Below are positions 1 to 8,893 of a stretch of 34,577 nt of DNA, in pieces. The DNA is from Acidimicrobiaceae bacterium (GTDB taxonomy: Bacteria > Actinomycetota > Acidimicrobiia > Acidimicrobiales > Aldehydirespiratoraceae), in assembly GCA_002729125.1 (NCBI GenBank), contig PBTQ01000074.1, forward strand, positions 116,507 to 151,083. The letters are read 5' to 3'. The first letter of the stretch is position 1; every line of letters begins with the position of its first letter. The translations under genes and the position numbers were made by a program. The notes under the pieces are model-generated. The model was given only the letters and a program-made list of their open reading frames with translations, made no database searches and had not been told where the DNA came from.

Positions 1-981
1 GGCTACATGCACCGCGGCTACGAGAAGCTTGCCGAGGTCCGCACGTACCCGCAAGTCACCACGCTGATCAACCGCATCGACTGGGTGGGCAGCTTCGCCA
101 ATGAGGTGCCCTTCATCCTTGCAGCGGAGAAATTGATGGATGTCGAGGCGCCGCCACGCGCCGCCTGGATTCGCACGATTCTCTTCGAGATGAGCCGTAT
201 TGCGAACATCTCGCTGTTCCTCGGTGACATGGGCCTGCAGGTCGGTGCGGTCACGCCGGCCTTTTTCGCCTTCCGCGACCGCGAGCATGTGCTCAACCAG
301 ATCGAGGCGGCCACCGGTGGCCGCTTCCACCCCAACTTCGACCGCATCGGCGGGATTAAGGACGATCTGCCCGCAGGCTGGATCGCGGAGACCAAGCGGG
401 CGATGAAGAAGATTCGCAGCTTCTGCGACGAAATCGAAGGGCTGCTTCAGGGCAACGAGATCTTCGAGGCTCGTTGCCGCGGCATCGGTGTGATCCCTGC
501 CGACGTCGGTCTGAGCTATGGCCTGTCGGGCGCGAACATCCGCGCCTCGGGTGTCGACTGGGACACCCGCCGCGACAATCCGTGCGGACTCGTGCACAAC
601 GAACTCGACTGGAAGGTCTGGACCCACCCCGACGGCGACTCCTTCGCCCGCTTCTGGGTGCGCCTCCAGGAGGTGCGTGAGAGCACCAAGATGGTCGACC
701 AGCTCTGTGACGGGCTGCCGAGTGGCCCGGTCATGGCCAAGGTCCCGCGCATCATCAAGGTGCCCGCCGGTGAGGCCTATGTGGAGACCGAGAACCCGCT
801 GGGGGTCATGGGGTACTACGTCGTCTCGAAGGGTGATCTCACCCCGTACCGGGTGAAGATCCGTTCAGCGTCGTTCAACAACATCTCGATCACGCCCTGG
901 CTGCTCAAGGGCGTCTACGTGCCCGACATCGTCACGATCCTGGGCTCGCTCTACTTCATCTTGGGGGACATCGACAGATGA
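1..981 (+). CDS. nuoD: NADH-quinone oxidoreductase subunit D (5' end missing)
   Basis: Peripheral-arm subunit of complex I that forms much of the quinone site near cluster N2. The reading frame is open from base 1, so the start lies outside the window and the ATG at 7 is internal. The visible part covers about 326 residues, from the HRGYEKL motif (bases 10-30) through the RASGVDWD motif to a C-terminal DIDR. HRG..EKL, the following NE..F.LA.EKL helix and the ..YRVKIR.. segment are NuoD hallmarks. Two near-invariant positions differ. The Tyr of the R(I/L)DY motif (bovine Tyr108, quinone ligand) is Trp (bases 82-84). The usual GSLD near the C-terminus reads GSLY, and the final GE(V)DR reads GDIDR. 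The stop overlaps the nuoH start by four bases (ATGA), so the two are translationally coupled. The family call is firm; the functional effect of the substitutions is inference. Confidence 0.96.
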   Translation, partial: GYMHRGYEKLAEVRTYPQVTTLINRIDWVGSFANEVPFILAAEKLMDVEAPPRAAWIRTILFEMSRIANISLFLGDMGLQVGAVTPAFFAFRDREHVLNQIEAATGGRFHPNFDRIGGIKDDLPAGWIAETKRAMKKIRSFCDEIEGLLQGNEIFEARCRGIGVIPADVGLSYGLSGANIRASGVDWDTRRDNPCGLVHNELDWKVWTHPDGDSFARFWVRLQEVRESTKMVDQLCDGLPSGPVMAKVPRIIKVPAGEAYVETENPLGVMGYYVVSKGDLTPYRVKIRSASFNNISITPWLLKGVYVPDIVTILGSLYFILGDIDR

Positions 982-2021
982 CCGACGTCGCGATCCTGGG
1001 GGAGCTCGCGTACTGGCAACAGACCGGTATCCGTGTTGGCGCCGGCCTCGCTGCGGTGCTGCTCGTTGCGGGCACCCTGGTGTATCTGCACCTGTTCAAG
1101 CTGGTGTCGTTCATGCAGAGCCGTCTTGGCCCGATGGAGGCCGGCCCGTTTGGCTCGCTGCAGCTGCTCGCCGAGGTCGGCAAGTTCCTCCAGAAGGAAG
1201 ACATCTTCCCGCGCAAGGCCGACCGGTTCGTCTTCGCTGCCGCCCCGTTCGTCGTGCTCATGTCGACGTTCCTGTTGGTCGTCGTCGTGCCCGGCGGTCC
1301 CGACGCCTGGTTCATCAACTCTGAACTTGGCATCTACCTCGCAATGGCGGTGTCGTCGGTGTCGGTGATCGGCATCCTCATGGCCGGCTGGGGTTCGGCC
1401 TCGAAGTATTCGCTGCTCGGGGGTCTGCGCGCCACGGGCCAGCTCATCGCCTACGAACTCCCGCTGATCCTCGCCGTCATGGGTGTGGTCATCCAGGCCG
1501 AGACGATGAACATGCAGGGCATCGTGCAGGCCCAAGCCGATGGTGAGATCTTCGGATGGGGCGGCATCGGCAACCCGTACATCCTCACCCAGTTCGTCGC
1601 CTTCGTGATCTTCATGATCGCGATGCAGGCCGAACTCACCCAGACCCCGTTCGACATGCCGATCGCAGAGTCCGAGCTGGTCACCGGCTACATGACCGAG
1701 TACTCGGGCATGCGCTTCCTGCTCTTCTTCATCGGTGAGTTCGCCACCGCAGGCGTCTTCAGCGCCATTGCGTCGGTGTTGTTCCTCGGTGGTTGGTGGG
1801 CGCCGATCCCGGGCCTTGGGTTCGACGACAATGTCTGGAATCTTCTGGGTCCGCTCGTCTTGGTCACCAAGGTGGTCGTCCTCACCTTCATCATCTTCTG
1901 GGCCCGGTTCTCGCTGCCTCGCTTCCGAGAGGATCAGCTCCAGCAGCTGGCCTGGAAGGTGCTCATCCCGCTGGCGCTGGCCAACATCGTGGTCACCGCC
2001 CTTCTCAAGATCGTCTTCTAG
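978..2021 (+). CDS. nuoH: NADH-quinone oxidoreductase subunit H
   Basis: Membrane subunit that docks the peripheral arm onto the membrane arm and shapes the quinone tunnel. The 347 residues have about eight hydrophobic segments. The family's loop motif SRLGPMEAGPFGSLQ lies near residues 47-61, followed by a KED..P motif (known form GP..GPFG.LQ...D..K...KE). The TEYSGMRF..FF.GEF motif in the third quarter is the other NuoH signature, with acidic residues in the predicted E-channel. The start ATG lies inside the nuoD stop (ATGA). Length is normal for the family. nuoE, nuoF and nuoG, which in the common 14-gene order sit between nuoD and nuoH, are absent here. The nuoI start follows nine bases later behind a good Shine-Dalgarno sequence. 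Confidence 0.97.
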   Translation: MTDVAILGELAYWQQTGIRVGAGLAAVLLVAGTLVYLHLFKLVSFMQSRLGPMEAGPFGSLQLLAEVGKFLQKEDIFPRKADRFVFAAAPFVVLMSTFLLVVVVPGGPDAWFINSELGIYLAMAVSSVSVIGILMAGWGSASKYSLLGGLRATGQLIAYELPLILAVMGVVIQAETMNMQGIVQAQADGEIFGWGGIGNPYILTQFVAFVIFMIAMQAELTQTPFDMPIAESELVTGYMTEYSGMRFLLFFIGEFATAGVFSAIASVLFLGGWWAPIPGLGFDDNVWNLLGPLVLVTKVVVLTFIIFWARFSLPRFREDQLQQLAWKVLIPLALANIVVTALLKIVF

Positions 2022-2030
2022 GAGCCAGTC

Positions 2031-2573
2031 ATGGGACGTTACCTACCGACCGGAATCGTCAAGGGCCTTGGTGTCACCGGCGGCACCATGCTCCGCACGA
2101 TCTTCCCGGATCCTAAGAAGCCGATCCCCAACCCGGTCAAGGGCGCCGACACCGTGCAGTACCCGCACGAGAAGGAAGCGCCGCCCGCCCGTGCCCGCGG
2201 GGTGATCGCCCTGCACGAGGAGAACTGCACGGCGTGCATGCTCTGCGCTCGTGAGTGCCCGGACTGGTGCATCTACATCGAGGGCCATAAGGAAAAGGCG
2301 CCGCCGCGCCGTGCTGGCGGTAAGCCCCGCCAGGTCAACGCCCTCGATCGCTTCGACATCGATTTTGCTCTGTGCATGTACTGCGGCATCTGTGTCGAGG
2401 TCTGCCCGTTCGAGGCGCTGTTTTGGAGCCCGGAGTATGAGTTCTCCGAGCCTCGAATCGCTGATCTCCTTCACGATAAGTCGCGACTCGCGGAGTGGAT
2501 GGAGACCGTGCCGGAGTTCGAGCCCTACGAGGCGGGTTCGGAAGCCAAGGTCAAGAAGGTTCCCTCGACGTGA
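2031..2573 (+). CDS. nuoI: NADH-quinone oxidoreductase subunit I (two 4Fe-4S clusters)
   Basis: Ferredoxin-like subunit that carries electrons towards the quinone site through clusters N6a and N6b. The 180-residue protein has two binding motifs: Cys66, Cys69, Cys72, Cys76 ([12 protein letters not shown]) and Cys115, Cys118, Cys121, Cys125 ([12 protein letters not shown]). Each keeps the CxxCxxCxxxCP pattern. The second motif is followed by FEAL, usual for NuoI. AGGAG sits six bases before the ATG. The N-terminus contains an amphipathic stretch expected to lie on the membrane. The C-terminal tail after the second cluster (to KVKKVPST) is charged and not conserved. The stop TGA shares its last base with the nuoJ ATG (TGATG). 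Confidence 0.97.
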   Translation: MGRYLPTGIVKGLGVTGGTMLRTIFPDPKKPIPNPVKGADTVQYPHEKEAPPARARGVIALHEENCTACMLCARECPDWCIYIEGHKEKAPPRRAGGKPRQVNALDRFDIDFALCMYCGICVEVCPFEALFWSPEYEFSEPRIADLLHDKSRLAEWMETVPEFEPYEAGSEAKVKKVPST

Positions 2574-3103
2574 TGCAGTTGTTGGCCCAGGTCTCTTCGG
2601 AGACCGATCTCTATGTGGCACAGAACATCTTCTTCGCGGTGATCGCGGTGACGATGATCTACGCGGCGTTCCGGGTGGTCACGACCGCCAACGTCGTGCA
2701 CGCCGCGCTCTGGCTGGTCGTCGTGCTGGCCGGCGTTGCGGTGCAGTTCCTTTTCCTCGGTGCTGAATTCGTTGCGGTCACGCAAGTGCTCGTCTACATC
2801 GGTGCTGTGATCGTGTTGTTCCTGTTCGGCGTCATGCTCACGCGTGCGTCGATGGGCGACGACGAGACCGTTGCCGGCGAGAAGCGGGCGATGGCTGCGA
2901 TCGTCGGCGTGTTGTTGTTCGCTGTGATGGCGGTGGCCTTGGTCGACTCCTTCGAGGACACCCGGGTCGACATTGACGGACCGCAGGGCGTCACCGAGGT
3001 GTCCGACGCCATCTTCAGCCAGTACATCGTCCCCTTCGAAGCGGTGTCTGTGCTTCTGCTCGCTGCCCTCATCGGGGCCATCGTCGTCGCCCGGAAAGAC
3101 TGA
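2573..3103 (+). CDS. nuoJ: NADH-quinone oxidoreductase subunit J
   Basis: Membrane-arm subunit lying between NuoH/A and NuoK. It is 176 residues with five predicted membrane helices. The typical NuoJ segment [20 protein letters not shown], followed by [11 protein letters not shown], is plain. The helix around VYIGA is the one that changes between pi-bulge and alpha form in studied complexes. The frame stays open upstream, but the start is set at ATG 2573, which overlaps the nuoI stop as TGATG and gives the N-terminus MQLLAQVSS expected for the family. A longer start would only translate the nuoI tail in another frame. Eight bases separate it from nuoK. Confidence 0.95.
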   Translation: MQLLAQVSSETDLYVAQNIFFAVIAVTMIYAAFRVVTTANVVHAALWLVVVLAGVAVQFLFLGAEFVAVTQVLVYIGAVIVLFLFGVMLTRASMGDDETVAGEKRAMAAIVGVLLFAVMAVALVDSFEDTRVDIDGPQGVTEVSDAIFSQYIVPFEAVSVLLLAALIGAIVVARKD

Positions 3104-3111
3104 GGATCACC

Positions 3112-3411
3112 ATGCTGCTGAACCAGTTCCTGCTCCTCAGCGCCGTCTTGTTCTGTCTCGGCGTGTACGGCGTGCTCGCCCGAAAGAACGGCATGCTCGT
3201 GCTCATGTCGGTCGAGTTGATTCTCAATGCCGTCAACATCAACCTCGTGGCGTTTGGTGCGTTCCGCACCGACGTCGGTGGTTCGGTGTTCGCCCTGTTC
3301 ACGATCGCTGTGGCCGCTGCCGAAGTCGGCATCGGTCTCGCCATTGTGCTCCTCATGTACCGCAACCGCCGCAGTATCGACCTCACCCAGGCCGACCTGC
3401 TGAAGGGCTGA
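3112..3411 (+). CDS. nuoK: NADH-quinone oxidoreductase subunit K
   Basis: Small proton-channel subunit of the membrane arm, 99 residues with three helices, the normal length. Both conserved membrane glutamates are present: Glu35 in the [14 protein letters not shown] segment and Glu71 in [11 protein letters not shown], matching Glu36 and Glu72 of E. coli NuoK. GAGG lies about six bases before the ATG and overlaps the nuoJ stop region. The position between nuoJ and nuoL is the standard order. Confidence 0.96.
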   Translation: MLLNQFLLLSAVLFCLGVYGVLARKNGMLVLMSVELILNAVNINLVAFGAFRTDVGGSVFALFTIAVAAAEVGIGLAIVLLMYRNRRSIDLTQADLLKG

Positions 3412-3418
3412 GTAGGTC

Positions 3419-5758
3419 GTGTTCCCTCGTCTCGCCGCTGGCGCGGTTTCCGAAGTCTCCACCGTCACCAACGAGGCCAACTGGCTCCTAGAGAACGCGT
3501 GGTTGATCGCCCTGTTGCCGGCGATCTCGTTTGTCCTCATCCTCTTCTTTGGCAAGAAGATGCCCTTCAAGGGCGCCGAGTTCGGCATCACTGCCGTCTC
3601 GATCAGCTTCATCCTTGCGATCCTCACTGGTGCTGCCTGGATGGAACACCGCGACAACTTCACGCTCGACACGTTCGGAGAGAAGGCTGCCGTCCTTGTC
3701 GATGACGGCGCGGGTTCTGCCGTCGACAACGTGACCCTTGCCGTGGGCACCGCAGCGGAAGCTGCTGGGGGCGACGGTCAGGCCTATGTGGCCGTGCAGA
3801 AGACCACCCAGTGGTTGCAGTCCGGCGGTGTGGAGTTCAACGCCGGCATCATGGTCGACGGCCTCAGTGTGATGATGCTGTTCGTCGTCACGATGATCTC
3901 GTTGCTGGTGCACATCTACTCAACGGATTACGTCGGTGGCGATCGCCGCTACACGCACTTCTTTGCGTTCTTGTCGCTGTTCACCGCCTCGATGCTGTTC
4001 TTCGTCCTTAGCGACAACATTCTCCAGATGATCGTCGGTTGGGAACTCGTCGGCGTGTGTTCGTTCGCCCTGATCGGTCACTGGTGGGAAGAGAAGCCCA
4101 ACAGCGACGCCGCACTGAAGGCGTTCATCACCAACCGTGTCGGCGATGTTGGCCTTCTCGTCGGCATGATCACGCTGTTCTTTGCCGCTGGCAAGGGCAT
4201 GACCTTCGACACGATCACGATTAACGAGAACATCCTCCAGGGCGGTGTGAGCCACACCGCACTCGTGGTCGCAGCGGCCTGCCTCACGATCGCCGTGATG
4301 TCGAAGTCGGGCCAGTTCGTGCTGCACACCTGGCTGCCCGACGCCATGGCCGGGCCCACGCCGGTCTCGGCGCTCATCCACGCTGCCACGATGGTCGTCG
4401 CCGGCATCTACATGGTCGCCCGCCTCTTCCCTGTCTTCTGGGAGGGCATGCAGATCGACGGCTCGAGCATCAACTTCCTCGCCACGGTCGGTGCCGTGAC
4501 CCTCGTCGGTGCGGGCCTTCTCGCCTTCGTTCAAGACGACATCAAGAAGGTGCTCGCCTACTCGACCGTCTCGCAGCTCGGGTACATGGCGATGGCGCTC
4601 GGCGTCGGCGCCTGGACGGCGGCGGTCTTCCACCTCTTCACCCACGCCTTCTTCAAGGCCAACCTCTTCCTCGGTTCGGGCTCGGTCGCCCACGCCGTGC
4701 ACAGCTTCGACATGAAGAAGGACATGGGCGGCATGCGCAAATTCATGCCGAAGACCTATGTCACGTTCCTCATCGGCTCGCTTGCGCTCGCCGGTCTCTT
4801 CCCGCTCGCCGGCTTCTGGTCCAAGGACGAGATCCTTGTCAACACTGGTGGCTGGGGCATCCTTGGCGGCAGCGCCTCAGCGCCGGGCAGCTACACCTTC
4901 CACTTCGTCATGGGCATGATCGGCGCGGCCCTCACCGCTGCGTACATGACTCGTTGCGTCTACCTGACCTTCCACGGCGAGTACCGCGGCGGCCACCACG
5001 ACGATCACGCCGAGGATCATGCCGACGACCACGGCCATCACGGCGAGCCGCACGAGTCGGGCCCGCGGATCCTTTACCCGCTCTACATCCTGTCGGCGTT
5101 CTCGATCCTTGTCGGCTTCGTCAACTTCCCACCCGGTTTCCTCACCGGCTCGAAGAAGGATCCTGCGGGTTGGCAGGAACGCTTCTTGCACTTCATCGAG
5201 CCGGCGGGCTCGTCGTATTTCCCGGCTGTCGGCCACGCCACGCCGAGCTGGTGGCTTGCGATCGTGGCCTCGCTGGTCGCCGTCGCCGGCGCCGGCGCTG
5301 CGTTCACCTACTACTTCGTGAAGGTCGATCGTCTGGCGCAGCGCACCGGCGAGCACCTCGTGGGGCTTCCCAACGGTGTCACCACCACGAATGCGTTGGC
5401 CCGAGCCGGCCACAAGCTGCTGGTGAACAAGTACTACCTCGATCACCTCTACACCGGCATCATCGCCGGTGGCACGAAGGGCCCGATCGCAAAGGCCGCA
5501 TACTGGGTGAACCAGAACGTGCTCGACGGCACGGTCGACGGTGCCGGGCGCACCGCTGTGCAGAGCGGCAAACTCGTCTACGAAAAGATCGATCAAGGCG
5601 TCGTCGACGGCGCCATCAACGCCTCCGGTCGCACGTCCGCCGCGATCGGCGAAGAACTCCGACACATCAACACCGGCCGCGTGCAGAACTACGCGGCGAT
5701 CATGTTCGCCGGTGCGGCCATCCTTGCCGGCGCCTTCGTCCTCCTTCTGGCCCTCTAG
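3419..5758 (+). CDS. nuoL: NADH-quinone oxidoreductase subunit L (extended)
   Basis: Antiporter-like distal subunit of the complex I membrane arm. At 779 residues it is far longer than the usual 610-650. The Mrp-type core is intact: GWELVGVCSF with the channel glutamate at about residue 209, KSGQ..LHTWLPDAMAGPTPVSALIHAATMV, and DDIKKVLAYSTVSQLGYM. Extra length comes from three places. Residues about 90-140 form a loop before the MVDGLS segment. Bases 4990-5058 encode a His/Asp/Glu-rich loop. The C-terminal region after NKYYLDHLY is long, probably contains the lateral helix, and ends in one more hydrophobic helix. The start is a GTG seven bases after the nuoK stop; a later start would remove the first helix. 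The His-rich loop occurs at a position where other actinobacterial NuoL proteins also carry His-rich sequence (recollection, not checked). Confidence 0.95.
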   Translation: MFPRLAAGAVSEVSTVTNEANWLLENAWLIALLPAISFVLILFFGKKMPFKGAEFGITAVSISFILAILTGAAWMEHRDNFTLDTFGEKAAVLVDDGAGSAVDNVTLAVGTAAEAAGGDGQAYVAVQKTTQWLQSGGVEFNAGIMVDGLSVMMLFVVTMISLLVHIYSTDYVGGDRRYTHFFAFLSLFTASMLFFVLSDNILQMIVGWELVGVCSFALIGHWWEEKPNSDAALKAFITNRVGDVGLLVGMITLFFAAGKGMTFDTITINENILQGGVSHTALVVAAACLTIAVMSKSGQFVLHTWLPDAMAGPTPVSALIHAATMVVAGIYMVARLFPVFWEGMQIDGSSINFLATVGAVTLVGAGLLAFVQDDIKKVLAYSTVSQLGYMAMALGVGAWTAAVFHLFTHAFFKANLFLGSGSVAHAVHSFDMKKDMGGMRKFMPKTYVTFLIGSLALAGLFPLAGFWSKDEILVNTGGWGILGGSASAPGSYTFHFVMGMIGAALTAAYMTRCVYLTFHGEYRGGHHDDHAEDHADDHGHHGEPHESGPRILYPLYILSAFSILVGFVNFPPGFLTGSKKDPAGWQERFLHFIEPAGSSYFPAVGHATPSWWLAIVASLVAVAGAGAAFTYYFVKVDRLAQRTGEHLVGLPNGVTTTNALARAGHKLLVNKYYLDHLYTGIIAGGTKGPIAKAAYWVNQNVLDGTVDGAGRTAVQSGKLVYEKIDQGVVDGAINASGRTSAAIGEELRHINTGRVQNYAAIMFAGAAILAGAFVLLLAL
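4990..5058 (+). other. His/Asp/Glu-rich loop within NuoL
   Basis: About 23 codons of nuoL encode a loop with eight histidines and eight acidic residues, roughly of the form HHDDHAEDHADDHGHHGEPH. It lies between two predicted membrane helices. Such loops can bind divalent metals; no function is shown here. Confidence 0.7.
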
Positions 5759-5788
5759 CTCTCACCTCAGTAACGGGAACACACTGCA

Positions 5789-7378
5789 ATGGACTCTTGG
5801 ATCCTCACCGCTATCACGTTCGTACCGCTCCTCGGTGCCGTCATCGCCATGGCGATGCCGAACGACGACGAACTCCACAAGCGCTGGGCGCTTGCGGTCA
5901 GCCTCGTCGCCTTCGGTCTCGGCATCGCGATGCTGTTCGACTTCAACTACGACCAGGCTGGTCAACTTCAGTGGGTGGTCGATGAGCCGTGGATCGACGT
6001 CATCGGCGCCGGGTACACGCTCGGCGTCGACGGCATGTCGCTGCCGCTCATCGCGCTCACCGTGCTGGTGATGCCGCTGGTCTTCCTCTACTCGTGGAAC
6101 CACATCCCGTCCCCGGGCAACACCAAGTCGTTCCTCATCCTCATGCTGATCCTCGAGACCGGCATGATCGGAACCTTCGTGGCGCAGGATCTCATCCTCT
6201 TCTTCGTCTTCTTCGAGGTCGTCCTGCTTCCGATGTTCTTCATGATTGCGGTGTGGGGTGGCGACGACCGCCGCTATGCCTCGCTGAAGTTCTTCCTCTA
6301 CACGCTGTTCGGTTCGGCCCTGATGCTGCTCGGCTTCCTGGCGCTGTTCTTCCTCGCCAAGGATCCCGTCACCGGCGAGTTCCTGCGCACCTTCGACATG
6401 CGAGAGCTCACCGACACCGCCGGCGCCGGCATCGCCCGCAGCAGCCAGTTGCTGATCTTCGGTGGCATGTTCATCGGCTTCGGCGTCAAGGTGCCAATGT
6501 TCCCGTTCCACACCTGGTTGCCCGATGCCCACACGCAGGCGCCCACGCAGGGTTCAGTGATCCTAGCTGCGGTGCTGCTCAAGCTCGGCACGTATGGCTT
6601 CATCCGAATCTCGATCCCGATGCTTCCCGAAGCCGCCGAGGCCTGGGCCCCGGTGATCGGCCTGCTTGCCGTCATCGGCATCATCTACGGCGCCCTCGGC
6701 TGTCTTGCCCAGACCGACATGAAGCGCCTGATCGCGTTCTCGTCGGTGTCGCACATGGGGTTCGTGATGCTCGGCATCTCGACCCTCACCGATTTCGGGA
6801 TCAACGCCGCCATCTTCGGCATGGTGGCCCACGGTCTCATCACCGGCATGCTGTTCTTCATCGCCGGTTCGGTGAAGGACCGCTATCACACCCTCGAGAT
6901 TGGCCGTCTCGGCGGCATGCTCATCCAGGCGCCGCGTCTCGGTTGGATTCTCGGCTTCACGTCGATGGCGTCGCTTGGCCTGCCTGGCCTCGCCGGCTTC
7001 TGGGGTGAGTTCCCGGCGATCTTGTCGGCCTATCAGCCCGCCAATGGTCTCCCTGTCGAGACGTTCCGCGGCTATATGGTCGTCGCCGCTGTCGGTACGG
7101 TGCTCGCCGCCGGCTATCTCCTGTGGCTGCTCCAGCGAACCGCGATGGGCGAGCCCTCTGAGGAGTTCGCCAACGATCCCGAGGTCGTCGACATCACGCC
7201 GCTTGAGTGGGCGTCGTGGACACCCTTCCTCTTCCTCATCGTGCTCTTCGGCGTGGCCCCCGGCCTGATCTTCGAAGTCACCGACCCGGCCGTCGTCGAG
7301 TCGCTCAACAACTGTCTGCAGTTTGAGAACGGTTGTGACGGTGTCGCCGACGCCACGACGGCCGCCCTCGGAGGCTGA
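5789..7378 (+). CDS. nuoM: NADH-quinone oxidoreductase subunit M
   Basis: Antiporter-like membrane-arm subunit, 529 residues. The channel residues align in number with E. coli NuoM: Glu143 in LFFVFFEVVLLPMFF (E. coli Glu144) and Lys234 in FGVKVPMFPFHTWLPDAH (E. coli Lys234). TDMKRLIAFSSVSHMGFVMLG is the conserved discontinuous-helix region. The ATG is preceded by only a weak purine stretch (GGGAAC), 30 bases after the nuoL stop. nuoN begins five bases after the stop. The C-terminal tail contains two cysteines (NNCLQFENGCDG), which is not usual in the family. Confidence 0.96.
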   Translation: MDSWILTAITFVPLLGAVIAMAMPNDDELHKRWALAVSLVAFGLGIAMLFDFNYDQAGQLQWVVDEPWIDVIGAGYTLGVDGMSLPLIALTVLVMPLVFLYSWNHIPSPGNTKSFLILMLILETGMIGTFVAQDLILFFVFFEVVLLPMFFMIAVWGGDDRRYASLKFFLYTLFGSALMLLGFLALFFLAKDPVTGEFLRTFDMRELTDTAGAGIARSSQLLIFGGMFIGFGVKVPMFPFHTWLPDAHTQAPTQGSVILAAVLLKLGTYGFIRISIPMLPEAAEAWAPVIGLLAVIGIIYGALGCLAQTDMKRLIAFSSVSHMGFVMLGISTLTDFGINAAIFGMVAHGLITGMLFFIAGSVKDRYHTLEIGRLGGMLIQAPRLGWILGFTSMASLGLPGLAGFWGEFPAILSAYQPANGLPVETFRGYMVVAAVGTVLAAGYLLWLLQRTAMGEPSEEFANDPEVVDITPLEWASWTPFLFLIVLFGVAPGLIFEVTDPAVVESLNNCLQFENGCDGVADATTAALGG

Positions 7379-7383
7379 ACCTG

Positions 7384-8889
7384 ATGCTCGCCCTGCTTGC
7401 CCAAGAGGTCGATTTCGTTCGACCCGCCATCGATTGGCATGCCGTCGCGCCGGAGCTCACGCTGCTCGCGTTCGGTGCGCTTGTCACCGTGATGGACATC
7501 GTCTGGCTCGAGCGGGGCCGTCGTCTGACCTCGTCGGTCGCTTCGATCGCCTTGCTGGTCACCATGATCCCGATCGTCACCCTCGCCCTCGACGGTGAGG
7601 ATCGCGTGATGTTCGGCGGGGCCTTCGTGGTCGACAACTACGCCCTCGTGATGAAGGTGATGTTCCTGCTCGCCGGCTATGTGGTCGTCCTCTTGTCGAC
7701 CAATTATGTCGCCGAAGGCGACTACTGGGAGAGCGAGTACTACGGCCTGCTGTTGAGTTCAATCCTCGGCATGGTCCTGATGGCGTCGGCCCGTGATCTC
7801 ATCACGGTCTTCGTTGCGCTCGAGCTGCTTTCTATCCCCGCCTACATGCTCGCGACCTGGCGCAAGCGTGATCTCAAGAGCAACGAGGCGGGCCTGAAGT
7901 ACTACCTGATGGGTGTGTTCGCTTCTGCGATCATGCTTTACGGCATGTCGCTGCTCTACGGCGGCTCCGGCTCGACCCTGCTGACCGACATCAACAAAGC
8001 CGTCAGCGTCGATGGTTCGCCGTCCGCCATCGTCGTCATGGGCGTGATCTTCGTAATCATCGGTTTCGCCTTCAAGGTCTCGGCGTTCCCGTTCCACACC
8101 TGGGCACCCGACACCTACGAGGGTGCCCCTACGCCGGTTACGGCCTTCCTCTCGGTCGCGTCGAAGGCGGCCGGTTTCGTAGGGTTGCTCAATCTGCTCT
8201 TCGTCGGCTTCTTCGGCCGAGACGACGTGTACGAACCGTTGATCTGGATTCTCGCAGCGGCCTCGATGACCGTCGGCAACCTCGTGGCCCTCCGTCAGAC
8301 CAACCTAGTCCGCATGCTCGCCTACTCCGGTGTCGCCCAGGCCGGTTACATGCTGGCGCCCCTGGCGGTCGCCAGCGACGTCGGTGACGCCGCCCTCACC
8401 GCCACGGTCACGTATCTCCTAGTGTACGCCGCGATGAACCTCGGCGCCTTCGCCATCGTGCTGGCGGTTGCTCGCAAGACCCGCTCCGCCGAGATCGACT
8501 CGTTCAAGGGCCTGTTCGGTTACGCCCCAGGCCTGACCATTGCAATGAGCGTCTTCCTGTTCTCGCTCGCCGGTATTCCGCCGCTCGGTGGTTGGTGGGC
8601 AAAGTTCCGGGTCATGGAGGCCGTGATCGAGGCCGAGAGTACATCCGGTGTGGTGCTCGGCGTCTTCGTCGCCGTCAACTCGGTGATCGCGCTCTACTAC
8701 TACGCCCGCATTGGCCTCGGCATGTGGGCGGAGGATGCCCCCGACGGCGATACGACACCGATCCGTGTCCCGGCGTCGCTCGTGTCGGCGTTGGCCATCA
8801 CGATCGCCCTCACCATCGCCTTCGGCGTCTACCCGCCGCTGGTGAGCGAGTTCGACGTCACGCTGTTGGCCGGCGGCCTCGGCGGCTGA
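7384..8889 (+). CDS. nuoN: NADH-quinone oxidoreductase subunit N
   Basis: Third antiporter-like subunit, 501 residues with about 14 helices. Diagnostic segments are FVALELLSIPAYMLATW (channel glutamate), FKVSAFPFHTWAPDTYEGAP (channel lysine and broken helix) and LVRMLAYSGVAQAGYML. The GGAGG nine bases upstream lies within the end of nuoM, so translation is likely coupled. It is the last complex I gene here. The next gene, a probable complex I assembly methyltransferase, starts only four bases after the stop. Confidence 0.96.
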   Translation: MLALLAQEVDFVRPAIDWHAVAPELTLLAFGALVTVMDIVWLERGRRLTSSVASIALLVTMIPIVTLALDGEDRVMFGGAFVVDNYALVMKVMFLLAGYVVVLLSTNYVAEGDYWESEYYGLLLSSILGMVLMASARDLITVFVALELLSIPAYMLATWRKRDLKSNEAGLKYYLMGVFASAIMLYGMSLLYGGSGSTLLTDINKAVSVDGSPSAIVVMGVIFVIIGFAFKVSAFPFHTWAPDTYEGAPTPVTAFLSVASKAAGFVGLLNLLFVGFFGRDDVYEPLIWILAAASMTVGNLVALRQTNLVRMLAYSGVAQAGYMLAPLAVASDVGDAALTATVTYLLVYAAMNLGAFAIVLAVARKTRSAEIDSFKGLFGYAPGLTIAMSVFLFSLAGIPPLGGWWAKFRVMEAVIEAESTSGVVLGVFVAVNSVIALYYYARIGLGMWAEDAPDGDTTPIRVPASLVSALAITIALTIAFGVYPPLVSEFDVTLLAGGLGG

Positions 8890-8893
8890 TCTG

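Noticed and set aside
4990-5058. The His-rich stretch as a sign of a frameshift or low-complexity artefact
   Set aside because: The frame continues into a normal NuoL helix on both sides, and similar His-rich loops occur in other actinobacterial NuoL proteins.
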